Source: Acidobacteriaceae bacterium
GTDB lineage: Bacteria; Acidobacteriota; Terriglobia; Terriglobales; Acidobacteriaceae
Direction: 5' to 3'
DNA length: 40,235 nucleotides
Assembly: GCA_003160215.1 (NCBI GenBank)
Contig: PLQW01000090.1
Span: forward strand, 21,517-61,751
Below are positions 33,333 through 40,235 of this stretch, one piece after another. Position numbers and translations under genes: made by a program. Within the stretch, counting starts at the first letter, position 1; each line of letters opens with the position of its first letter. Under the pieces are notes generated by a model, which saw only the letters and a list, made by a program, of their open reading frames with translations, did no database searches and was not told where the DNA came from.

Positions 33333-34190
33333 ATGGCGATTCGGCAGATCACGATCGTGGGAACGGGCTTGATCGGCGGCTCTTTCGGACTTGCGTTGCG
33401 CCAGCAGGGATTCCCGGGAGTTCTGGTGGGCTGCGACCGGCCCGAGGTGCTGAATGCTGCCGTCATCCGTGGCGCAATCGATCGCGGAGATGCGGATGTA
33501 AGCCAAGCGGCGCAGGGCTGCGACGTCGTGGTCCTGGCCACACCGATTGGCGGCATTCTTTCCACCTTCGAAAAGCTGGCCCCCACACTTCCCTCCTCCG
33601 CGCTGGTTACAGACACTGGCAGCACCAAGTTGCAGTTCGTGGAACGCGCGCGCCTGGTATTCGGCGCGGAAGCGGGAATCCGCGTACTTCCCGGACATCC
33701 CATGGCCGGTAAGGAACACGGCGGCATCGAGAACGCCGATGCCGATCTGTTTCGCGACGCGGTGTGGCTAATCACGCCAATCAATGCTGAACGGCAGTAC
33801 ACAGAACGGCAGCGAGAGTACATTGAGTTGCTGGAGTCGATAGGCGCGCGAGTGGTTGCGATGGATGTGGAGCGGCATGATCGCCTGTGCGCGTGGATCA
33901 GCCACCTGCCGCAGATGATCGCCACGGCGCTGGCTTCCCTACTGCGCGATGAGTTGGGAGAGGACGAAGCGATCAGGGAAATCGGCGGCCGGGCTTTGCG
34001 GGAAATGACGCGGATTGCCAGCAGCCCTTACTCGATGTGGCGCGACATCGCGCTTACCAACAGCCAGAACATCGACGAAGCGCTGCTGCGCTTTGAGCAG
34101 CAACTGGCGCATCTGCGGGAGAACCTGCGCGGGCCGGGGCTGCGGGAGATGTTCGAGAGCGCCAACAAGTTCGGGAAAGCCAGGGGCTAG
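33333..34190 (+). CDS. tyrA: Prephenate dehydrogenase
   Basis: Oxidises prephenate to 4-hydroxyphenylpyruvate for tyrosine, using NAD(P). 285 residues from the ATG at 33333, eight bases after the aroF stop; an in-frame TTG two codons earlier is the alternative. The dinucleotide motif GTGLIGGS (10-17) opens the Rossmann domain, LPGHPMAGKEHGG carries the conserved catalytic-region histidine, and AWISHLPQM is typical of the helical domain. There is no C-terminal ACT domain. It is the last gene of the cluster, and its TAG stop is inside the first unit of a period-7 repeat. Confidence 0.95.
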   Translation: MAIRQITIVGTGLIGGSFGLALRQQGFPGVLVGCDRPEVLNAAVIRGAIDRGDADVSQAAQGCDVVVLATPIGGILSTFEKLAPTLPSSALVTDTGSTKLQFVERARLVFGAEAGIRVLPGHPMAGKEHGGIENADADLFRDAVWLITPINAERQYTERQREYIELLESIGARVVAMDVERHDRLCAWISHLPQMIATALASLLRDELGEDEAIREIGGRALREMTRIASSPYSMWRDIALTNSQNIDEALLRFEQQLAHLRENLRGPGLREMFESANKFGKARG

Positions 34191-34211
34191 GGGCGAGGGG
34201 CTAGGGGTTAG
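34182..34211. repeat. Period-7 tandem repeat over the tyrA stop
   Basis: Four units after AG: GGGGCTA, GGGGCGA, GGGGCTA, GGGGTTA. The tyrA stop TAG (34188-34190) lies in the first unit. The same family as the array at 32172. The rest of the spacer to 34459 holds nothing else I can support. Confidence 0.75.
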
Positions 34212-34459
34212 TGACTGGTGGCGAGTCCACCGCGTGCAACTGGTACAAACCCCGTTCGAGATAGCTTACGATAAGGCCTGTTATCGACAGTAATCACAGA
34301 CATTGACCTAATCGAAGCGGTAGGTTGCAGTTTCCGCATGTACTTGCGACACCCATTCGCCCTGTGATTGAAGTGGGGCGACTGGCGGCTTGGAGGATCG
34401 GCGGTGATAAGGGCTGTTGCCGAGAACCCCAACGTTTCGGGGCCGGTGTCCAAATAGAT

Positions 34460-34849
34460 ATGGGAAGTCGCGTGCGTCATCTCGGAATGGTACTGGCAAT
34501 CATGCTGTTCGCTCGAACGGCTGGTAATTGCACTCCCTCTGCCCAACCAATAACCCTTCGAGGAACGGAGATTGCAGGGTTCGTGTTTCTTGAGGAGAAG
34601 CCGCTGAACGGCTCACAGGTGGAACTCCGCTCATCAAAAGGACAGTTGGTGGCAACTGGTACCACTGATCGGAGGGGTTTTTATCGTTTTCAAATTGCTG
34701 TCGGTGGCTTATACCAGTTGAAGGTCGCAAATCCTGCCTTGGGGCCGGTTGAGATTGAATACCGCCCAAGCGTCACCGACCAACAACAATTTCTCATGCT
34801 GCACTTCAAGGCCGACCATTCATATGCCGTGGGTATCGTTGAGGACTAA
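34460..34849 (+). CDS. Small secreted protein with a carboxypeptidase-regulatory-like (beta-sandwich) domain
   Basis: 129 residues from the ATG at 34460 (the frame is open back to 34325, but that part has no coding look). A signal peptide (VRHLGMVLAIMLFARTAGNC) is followed by one domain: IAGFVFLEEKPLNGSQVELR, then ATGTTDRRGFYRFQI and GGLYQLKVANP, the pattern of CarboxypepD_reg-like or prealbumin-like folds. Such domains occur in cell-surface and TonB-associated proteins and are abundant in acidobacteria; alone here, its role is unknown. The cysteine near the signal end lacks a convincing lipobox. Confidence 0.65.
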   Translation: MGSRVRHLGMVLAIMLFARTAGNCTPSAQPITLRGTEIAGFVFLEEKPLNGSQVELRSSKGQLVATGTTDRRGFYRFQIAVGGLYQLKVANPALGPVEIEYRPSVTDQQQFLMLHFKADHSYAVGIVED

Positions 34850-34996
34850 ACAGAACACTGTACTCAACCTGCCAAGCCCCAACGTGACAAAGGTCAATAA
34901 CTGTTCTGAAATCGCCATCTCACAAGCAAAAGACGAAACCGCGCAAAACACTTGGCTCGAACCGGACTGCGCAGAGCTCGTGGACGATTGATCCTT

Positions 34997-35026
34997 TTGC
35001 GCCAAGGCGACGTGCCCCGGTACAAT
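34997..35026 (+). promoter_or_regulatory. Candidate promoter of the CoA-transferase genes
   Basis: TTGCGC (34997-35002) and TACAAT (35021-35026) are 18 bases apart. GGAAG follows at 35035-35039 as ribosome-binding site before the ATG at 35049. Confidence 0.45.
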
Positions 35027-35048
35027 CGCCGGTCGGAAGCAAAATCCT

Positions 35049-35750
35049 ATGGCAATGAACAAAGTAGTGGCGAACGCAGACGAGGCCATTCACGACATCA
35101 AAGGTGGCGACACGCTGATGGTGGGGGGCTTCGGGCTGTGCGGGATCCCTGAGAACCTCATCCGCGCGCTGGTCAAGAAAGGCGTGAAGGACCTGAACAC
35201 CATCAGCAACAACGTGGGGATTGATGATTTTGGGCTGGGGCTGATGCTGGCCGCTGGCCAGATCAAGTCGCACAAGGGCAGCTATGTCGGCGAAAACCGC
35301 CTGCTGGAAGAGATGGTGTTGGGCGGGCGCATCGATCTTGAACTCATTCCGCAGGGCACCTTCGCCGAACGCATCCGCGCCGGCGGAGCGGGAATCCCCG
35401 CTTTCTACACCCCTGCGGGATTCGGGACGGTGGTTGCCGAGGGCAAAGAGACGCGCGAGTTTGATGGCAGGCCGTATGTGCTGGAGCGGGCACTGAAAGC
35501 CGACTTCGCGCTCATCAAAGCCTGGAAGGGCGACCGTTGGGGCAATCTGGTGTATCGCAAGACGGCGCAGAACTTCAATCCCATGATGGCAACGGCAGCA
35601 AAGGTGACGATCGTCGAAGTCGAGCACTTGGTCGAGCCGGGAGAAATCGAGCCAGACCATGTGCACACCCCCAGCGTTTACGTGCAGCGCATCTTCCAGG
35701 GAACGGACTACGAGAAACGTATCGAGCGGCGAACGCTGCGCAAACCATAA
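35049..35750 (+). CDS. 3-oxoacid CoA-transferase, subunit A
   Basis: With subunit B, moves CoA between succinyl-CoA or acetyl-CoA and a 3-oxoacid such as acetoacetate. 233 residues with [13 protein letters not shown] (26-38), [34 protein letters not shown] and the [14 protein letters not shown] stretch seen in SCOT-type alpha subunits. ScoA/AtoD-type substrate preference cannot be separated by eye. A second ATG two codons in is possible. Subunit B begins 28 bases after its stop, so they form one unit. Confidence 0.94.
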   Translation: MAMNKVVANADEAIHDIKGGDTLMVGGFGLCGIPENLIRALVKKGVKDLNTISNNVGIDDFGLGLMLAAGQIKSHKGSYVGENRLLEEMVLGGRIDLELIPQGTFAERIRAGGAGIPAFYTPAGFGTVVAEGKETREFDGRPYVLERALKADFALIKAWKGDRWGNLVYRKTAQNFNPMMATAAKVTIVEVEHLVEPGEIEPDHVHTPSVYVQRIFQGTDYEKRIERRTLRKP

Positions 35751-35778
35751 TTTGTGCAAGGCGAACCAGGAGAAACCC

Positions 35779-36465
35779 ATGCCCGACGAAATCGCTGTTA
35801 AGCAGAAGGCCACCGAAAAGCGGGATCGCATCGTGAAGCGGGTGGCCCGCGAGTTGCGCGACGGCTTCTACGTCAATCTCGGAATCGGAATGCCCACCCT
35901 GGTGGCGAACTGCGTGCCACCCGGCATGGATGTTGTGTTGCAAAGCGAGAACGGCATGCTGGGCGTCGGCCCGTATCCTCTGGCGGGCGAGGAAGATGGG
36001 GACCTGATCAATGCGGGTAAGGAAACGGTGACGGAACTTCCGGGCACGGCATTTTTCTCCAGCGCCGAATCGTTTGCCATGATCCGTGGCGGCCATATTG
36101 ACCTGAGCGTGCTCGGCGCCATGGAAGTGGATGAAGAGGGCAACCTTGCCAACTGGATGATCCCTGGCAAGATGGTGAAGGGCATGGGTGGCGCGATGGA
36201 CCTGGTCGCCAGCGCCAGGCGGGTCATCGTGGCCATGGAGCATACCACCAAGGATGGCGCGCCAAAGATCTTGAAACGGTGCACGTTGCCGATCACGGGA
36301 TTGCGCGTGGTAAACAATATTGTCACCGAGATGGCGTATCTACGAGTGACGCAGAGCGGCCTGGTTTTGGAAGAGATTGCGCCCGGCCTCACGCCGGATG
36401 ACGTCCAGCGCGCAACCGAAGCTCCGCTTATCGTGAGCCCGGAGCTAAAGACGATGGAGTTCTGA
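35779..36465 (+). CDS. 3-oxoacid CoA-transferase, subunit B
   Basis: 228 residues from the ATG at 35779, which has AGGAG upstream; the frame is open to 35659 but overlaps subunit A there. The catalytic glutamate E57 sits in [12 protein letters not shown], preceded by [13 protein letters not shown] (32-44) and followed by the [15 protein letters not shown] and GGAMDLV segments of the family. Complete, with no sign of decay. Works as a heteromer with subunit A in ketone-body or short-chain fatty acid use. A terminator follows. Confidence 0.95.
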   Translation: MPDEIAVKQKATEKRDRIVKRVARELRDGFYVNLGIGMPTLVANCVPPGMDVVLQSENGMLGVGPYPLAGEEDGDLINAGKETVTELPGTAFFSSAESFAMIRGGHIDLSVLGAMEVDEEGNLANWMIPGKMVKGMGGAMDLVASARRVIVAMEHTTKDGAPKILKRCTLPITGLRVVNNIVTEMAYLRVTQSGLVLEEIAPGLTPDDVQRATEAPLIVSPELKTMEF

Positions 36466-36537
36466 CCAGAAATAATTGAATTGGCGAGCTGACGTTTGCC
36501 ACCCCAGTCACTTACTCGCCCCGCCAGGTCGGGCAAT

Positions 36538-36568
36538 AAAGAAGGGCGCATCGGTTGCGCCCTTCTTT
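36538..36568. terminator. Bidirectional intrinsic terminator
   Basis: AAAGAAGGGCGCA (36538-36550) and TGCGCCCTTCTTT (36556-36568) form a perfect 13-base stem with loop TCGGT. Flanking A and T runs serve both strands, between the convergent CoA-transferase and ilvE genes. Confidence 0.85.
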
Positions 36569-36589
36569 AGTTATGTCTGTTGTCGTTGC

Positions 36590-37534
36590 CTATACGCCGA
36601 CAGGCTGCTTCACCGGAACCGGGGTCAACCAACCGAACCGGTCTTCCGTGGTCCCGTTCACGATGGCATAAAATTCCTTGCGAACGGTCTTGGTAACAGG
36701 ACCGGCCACGCCGTGGCCCACCGTGATCTTGTCCACCGAGCGGATTGGCGTGATCTCGGCAGCAGTACCGCTGAAGAACAGTTCTTCCGCGATGTAGAGC
36801 ATTTCGCGGGGAATGATCTGCTCGATCACCGGAATTCCGAGTTCCTGCGCAATGTGCAGCACCGAGTTGCGGGTAATGCCGGGTAGAACACTGTTGCCTA
36901 ACGGCGGTGTATAGATGCGATCTTTGTGCACCACGAAGATGTTTTCGCCCGAACCCTCGCTCACATAACCGTTGACGTCGAGCGCAATGCCCTCGCTGTA
37001 GCCGTTCACGATGGCTTCCATTTTGATCAGTTGCGAATTCATGTAGTTGGCGCCGGCTTTGGCCATGGTGGGCATCGTATTGGGTGCGAGGCGCGTCCAG
37101 GACGAAACGCAGACATCCACGCCGTCGTCGGAATCGGCGCTGCCGAGATACTTGCCCCACTCGTAATTGGCGATGTAAACCTCGGTGGGCGAATTGAACG
37201 GATTGACGCCGACCTGTCCGTAACCGCGTAGCACGATCGGGCGCACATAGCACGGCGACACTTTATTGGTAGCGACGAGTTCCACCGCTGCCTGGCAAAG
37301 TTCGTCGAGGGTATAGTCGATCTCAATACGGTAGATTTTGGAAGACTGGAGCAGGCGCAGCATATGGTCCCGCAGGCGGAAGATGGCGGGGCCCTTGCCC
37401 GTCTGATAGCAGCGAATTCCTTCAAACACCGATGAGCCGTAGTTGATCACGTGGGCCATCACGTGGAGTTTTGCGTCATCCCAGGGAATCAGTTGCCCGT
37501 TATGCCACACGTAGTCAGTTGCTTTAATAGCCAT
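36590..37534 (-). CDS. ilvE: Branched-chain amino acid aminotransferase
   Basis: Transfers the amino group between glutamate and the keto acids of Ile, Leu and Val. 314 residues of fold-type IV: HVINYGSSVFEGIRCY (28-43), PLP lysine K159 in TMAKAGANYMNS, VSEGSGENIFVV, LPGITRNSVL and FFSGTAAEITPI. The length is normal for the bacterial short form. A Shine-Dalgarno sequence (AAGGAG) precedes the ATG at 37534. It is transcribed toward the CoA-transferase genes and ends at their shared terminator. The 330-base spacer upstream holds the homoserine dehydrogenase promoter and nothing else I can name. Confidence 0.96.
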   Translation of the reverse strand: MAIKATDYVWHNGQLIPWDDAKLHVMAHVINYGSSVFEGIRCYQTGKGPAIFRLRDHMLRLLQSSKIYRIEIDYTLDELCQAAVELVATNKVSPCYVRPIVLRGYGQVGVNPFNSPTEVYIANYEWGKYLGSADSDDGVDVCVSSWTRLAPNTMPTMAKAGANYMNSQLIKMEAIVNGYSEGIALDVNGYVSEGSGENIFVVHKDRIYTPPLGNSVLPGITRNSVLHIAQELGIPVIEQIIPREMLYIAEELFFSGTAAEITPIRSVDKITVGHGVAGPVTKTVRKEFYAIVNGTTEDRFGWLTPVPVKQPVGV

Positions 37535-37842
37535 TCTGGCGCTCCTTCAAATAATCGGAGTGGTACACATTGTTAGGCTGTTGGACCGGACGTGCAGGAT
37601 ACAGAAGTCGCTTACCCCAAAAACCAACGCAACGGCGCTCGACGATGGTGAGCATCAGGGAATCAGCTTAACTCGGAATTATAACTGACCTTCGACCACC
37701 TCGAGCCAGGGTTTTCTTAGCCTCGGCAACTGGCGCCAGCCCAAGAAGAATGGATGCACGCAGCGCGCATCAGGCTCCGGAATTCACCGGGAATTTATGG
37801 CCAGCTATCGCCTGATTAGCGCCCGGAGCCGCCGCGAGCATT

Positions 37843-37848
37843 TACAAT
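37843..37848 (+). promoter_or_regulatory. Candidate -10 box of the homoserine dehydrogenase gene
   Basis: TACAAT, with a start expected near 37855; no good -35 box. It gives about 30 bases of leader to position 37884, with TGGAG at 37871-37875 as ribosome-binding site. Confidence 0.35.
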
Positions 37849-37883
37849 AAGACGCACAGCCACGTCAGCCTGGAGACAGTCAC

Positions 37884-38894
37884 ATCCGGACCTACAACTT
37901 CTGCATCGTCGGCTTCGGCAATGTCGGCAGGGCCTTCGTCGCACTTCTCCAGAGAAAAGAGAAGGAACTCCGAAACCATTACGGCGTAGCTTGGCGGATT
38001 ACTGGTGTGGGTTCGCGCCGGCTGGGCTGGCTGACGGCGCAGGATGGATTCTCTCCCGAGAAGTTGCTGGCCGCAGACTTCACTAGCGCGCCGGTCGCCG
38101 GCGATGTGCATGAGTGGCTGCGGGTGGCTAGGGCCGACGCGCTTTTTGAGGTCAGTTCCCTCAATGCCACGACCGGACAGCCGGCGATTGCTCACATACA
38201 GGCGGCGCTCGAGGCGGGGGTCCATGCCATCAGCGCCAACAAGGGGCCGGTGATGCACGCCTATCGGGAGCTGACCGATCTGGCAGCGTCCAAGGGGCGC
38301 CGGTTCTTATTCGAATCGGCCGTGATGGATGGCGTACCGATCTTCTCGCTCTTTCGCGATACGCTGCCAGCCATCGAGGTCCGTGGGTTTCGTGGTGTGT
38401 TGAACTCCACGACCAACGTGGTCCTGGAAGGTATGGAAGCGGGGATGACGTTCGAGGAATCGGTCCGACAGGCACAGAATCTGGGAGTGGCGGAATCCGA
38501 TCCGACCGACGACATCGAAGGCGTGGATGCCGCCGTGAAAGTGATCGCGCTGGCCAATGTCCTGATGCAGACCGGTTTGAAACTGGACGATGTGAGCCGG
38601 CAGGGTATCCGCGGAATAACTGCGGAGCAATTGCGCCAGGCGCGCTCCGACGGCGAAGCGTGGAAGTTAGTTTGCAGTGCCACGCGAGCGGAGGATGGGC
38701 GCGTGGTAGCGTCGGTCGCTCCCCAGCGGCTCAAGCTTTCCGATCCGCTGGCACTGGTGAGAGGCACGTCGTCGGTCATCAGTTTTGAAACCGACGTTTT
38801 TCCAGAATTAATCATTACCGAGCAGGACCCCGGGCTGGAGGCCACAGCGTATGGCTTGCTGGCAGACTTCCTTACCGCGGTCAGGAGTTCATAG
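37884..38894 (+). CDS. hom: Homoserine dehydrogenase (apparent ATC start)
   Basis: Reduces aspartate semialdehyde to homoserine, leading to Thr and Met. From 37884 it has 336 residues, a normal length for the form without ACT domain. The dinucleotide motif GFGNVG (10-15), SANKGPV (117-123), NSTTN (174-178) and ESDPTDDIEGVDAAVK (204-219, catalytic lysine K219) identify it. The frame has no ATG, GTG or TTG between its upstream stop (37848) and GTG 38007, which lies beyond the GFGNVG motif. Placing the start at the ATC of 37884 leaves TGGAG eight bases upstream and the usual N-terminus. Either a rare ATC start or a base change from ATG is implied. Confidence 0.85.
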   Translation: MRTYNFCIVGFGNVGRAFVALLQRKEKELRNHYGVAWRITGVGSRRLGWLTAQDGFSPEKLLAADFTSAPVAGDVHEWLRVARADALFEVSSLNATTGQPAIAHIQAALEAGVHAISANKGPVMHAYRELTDLAASKGRRFLFESAVMDGVPIFSLFRDTLPAIEVRGFRGVLNSTTNVVLEGMEAGMTFEESVRQAQNLGVAESDPTDDIEGVDAAVKVIALANVLMQTGLKLDDVSRQGIRGITAEQLRQARSDGEAWKLVCSATRAEDGRVVASVAPQRLKLSDPLALVRGTSSVISFETDVFPELIITEQDPGLEATAYGLLADFLTAVRSS

Positions 38895-38896
38895 AC

Positions 38897-40171
38897 ATGT
38901 CTTCGAGTTCAAAAACGGTGGCGCCAGCGCGCCAGCTAGATCTGCCCTGGGTGCGTCAACAGTTTCCTTCGCTGCATCGGGCGGTGAACGGCCAGCCTAC
39001 CGCGTTCTTCGATGCTCCGGGCGGTACCCAGGTGCCGCAACGCGTGATTGACGCGATTGCCAATTACCTCTCCACAAGCAACGCGAACGCCGGGGGTGCA
39101 TTCCTCACCAGCCAGCGCACCGATCGGATGATTGCCGATGCGCGCGCCGCGATGGCGGACTTCTTCAATTGCGCAACCGACGAGGTGGTCTTCGGCGCCA
39201 ACATGACGACGCTGACCTTTGCCTTGAGTCGCGCCCTGGGCCGAGAGCTGAAGAGCGGGGACGAGTTGCTGGTGAGCTGCCTGGATCATGACGCGAATGT
39301 CTCGCCCTGGGTATGCCTGGAGGAGCGCGGGGTGAAGGTGCGCACGGCCGACATCAAGCCGGGCGATTGCACCCTTGACATGTTCGACCTCTCGGCGAAG
39401 ATTCGCCGCAACACCCGCATGGTGGCCGTCGGGTGGGCTGCCAACGCCGTGGGCACAATCAACGATGTTTACGAGATTGTGCGGCTGGCGCATGCGGCAG
39501 GCTCCATGGCCTTCCTCGATGCGGTGCATTACGCGCCGCATGGGCCAATTGACGTCCGCGCCGTCGATTGCGATTTCCTGGCGTGCTCCAGCTACAAGTT
39601 CTTCGGCCCCCACCTCGGCATTCTTTTCGGCAAACGCGAGCAGCTTCAGCGGCTGCGTCCCTACAAACTTCGCGCCTGCACCGAGAAGTTGCCTGACCGC
39701 TGGGAGACGGGAACGCAGAACCACGAATGCCTTGCCGGGCTGATCGCCGCCATTGATTACATCGCCGATGTGGGGCGGCACCACGATCCTGAAGTGAAGA
39801 CGCGGCGCGAGGCCATACTCGCGGCGTACGAAGTTTTCCAGCAGCACGAGCGCGAACTGGTCGAGCAATTAATCACTGGATTGCTGGCGATTCCGGGGCT
39901 CACCTTCTACGGCATCAAGGATGAGGCGAAGTTCGACCAGCGCACCCCGACGGTAGCCATCCGCATGGAGGGCCACACGCCGCGCGAGCTGGCGGCGCAC
40001 CTTGGCGAGCGCGGCATCTTCACCTGGGACGGAAACTACTACGCCGTCGATCTTGCAGAGCGGCTGGGGGTGCAGCAGAGCGGAGGTATGTTGCGCATCG
40101 GCTTAGCGCACTACAACACGGCCGAAGAAGTGGAGCGGTTGCTGACGGAACTGCGCGGGTTGGGGAAATAG
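38897..40171 (+). CDS. Cysteine-desulfurase-like class V aminotransferase
   Basis: 424 residues of PLP fold-type I. FFDAPGGTQVPQRVIDAI (38-55) matches the substrate-site start, D208 and H211 (FLDAVHYAPH) contact PLP, and K234 in SSYKFFGPHLGILFG is the Schiff-base lysine. Where SufS-type enzymes have the catalytic-cysteine loop, this one has GIFTWDGNYYAVDLAERLG, without cysteine, like the group I know as VC1184-like cysteine-desulfurase-like proteins. Its substrate is therefore uncertain and genuine desulfurase activity is doubtful. It starts two bases after the homoserine dehydrogenase stop and is surely co-transcribed with it. Confidence 0.92.
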   Translation: MSSSSKTVAPARQLDLPWVRQQFPSLHRAVNGQPTAFFDAPGGTQVPQRVIDAIANYLSTSNANAGGAFLTSQRTDRMIADARAAMADFFNCATDEVVFGANMTTLTFALSRALGRELKSGDELLVSCLDHDANVSPWVCLEERGVKVRTADIKPGDCTLDMFDLSAKIRRNTRMVAVGWAANAVGTINDVYEIVRLAHAAGSMAFLDAVHYAPHGPIDVRAVDCDFLACSSYKFFGPHLGILFGKREQLQRLRPYKLRACTEKLPDRWETGTQNHECLAGLIAAIDYIADVGRHHDPEVKTRREAILAAYEVFQQHERELVEQLITGLLAIPGLTFYGIKDEAKFDQRTPTVAIRMEGHTPRELAAHLGERGIFTWDGNYYAVDLAERLGVQQSGGMLRIGLAHYNTAEEVERLLTELRGLGK

Positions 40172-40205
40172 CAACTAGCAACTAGCAATTAGCAATTAGC
40201 CAATG
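40169..40205. repeat. Period-7 tandem repeat at the final gene's stop
   Basis: Units in register from 40170: AGCAACT, AGCAACT, AGCAATT, AGCAATT, AGCCAAT. The array begins within the TAG stop codon (40169-40171). Confidence 0.8.
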
Positions 40206-40216
40206 AACCCTAATGC

Positions 40217-40235
40217 TGTCATCCTGAGCGACGAG
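40217..40235. repeat. Start of another dispersed inverted-repeat element (cut by window end)
   Basis: TGTCATCCTGAGCG matches the left ends at 3437 and 5602. Only 19 bases are visible. Confidence 0.6.

Noticed and set aside
38936-39868. Minus-strand frame of 310 codons
   Set aside because: Antisense shadow of the PLP enzyme with no recognisable motif.

Overview
The window looks like the chromosome of an Acidobacteriota bacterium, probably Terriglobia (subdivision 1). This is inferred from the GC-rich coding style, a secreted DUF6599-like protein, a TPR-AMIN-amidase, and the intergenic repeats (TGTCATCCTGAGCG-type inverted repeats, CCACGGAGGCACAGAG-type words, period-7 tandem repeats). No rRNA, tRNA, CRISPR array, insertion sequence or prophage was seen.

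Layout. 1-3.2 kb, minus strand: a tightly coupled pyrimidine operon pyrR-pyrB-pyrC (pyrC cut by the window edge) behind a zinc-ribbon membrane protein. 3.2-5.5 kb: repeat-rich spacer, zinc-type hemB, and a single-domain response regulator. 5.5-9.2 kb: a 300-base composite repeat, a lemA/DUF2207 membrane pair (minus), and a small helix-turn-helix protein. 9.5-14 kb: an unrecognised membrane protein with an internal duplication and IPT/TIG-like ends, a GT2 glycosyltransferase and a membrane-anchored pentapeptide-repeat protein. 14.2-18.7 kb: two convergent GT21 (HpnI/ceramide glucosyltransferase-like) paralogues and a GT39 ArnT-like transferase, an envelope glycolipid neighbourhood. 18.9-23.3 kb: a ParD/RelE-type toxin-antitoxin pair, a CHASE3-PAS histidine kinase and an MsbA-like ABC exporter. 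23.3-28.2 kb: a promoter-terminator pair that looks like a small RNA gene, a DUF6599-like protein, a cell-wall amidase and a small membrane protein.

28.3-34.2 kb, plus strand, is the metabolic core: trpC-trpF-trpB-trpA-aroQ-aroF-tyrA, covering entry to the shikimate pathway (DAHP synthase), the chorismate branch to Phe/Tyr (chorismate mutase, prephenate dehydrogenase) and the last steps to tryptophan; trpE, trpG and trpD are absent. 34.4-36.5 kb: a small secreted protein and a two-subunit 3-oxoacid CoA-transferase, separated by a bidirectional terminator from a convergent ilvE. 37.9-40.2 kb: a homoserine dehydrogenase whose reading frame has no ordinary start codon, followed 2 bases later by a cysteine-desulfurase-like PLP enzyme lacking the usual catalytic cysteine segment.

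Most of the window is ordinary biosynthesis and envelope biology. The more unusual signals are non-coding: (1) period-7 tandem repeats that begin at or just after stop codons at six loci; (2) long imperfect inverted-repeat elements at five or more intergenic sites; (3) a compact candidate small RNA near 23.7 kb; (4) the apparent ATC start of the homoserine dehydrogenase. I found no convincing undescribed multi-gene system; the duplicated IPT membrane protein near 9.5 kb is the best unexplained protein.
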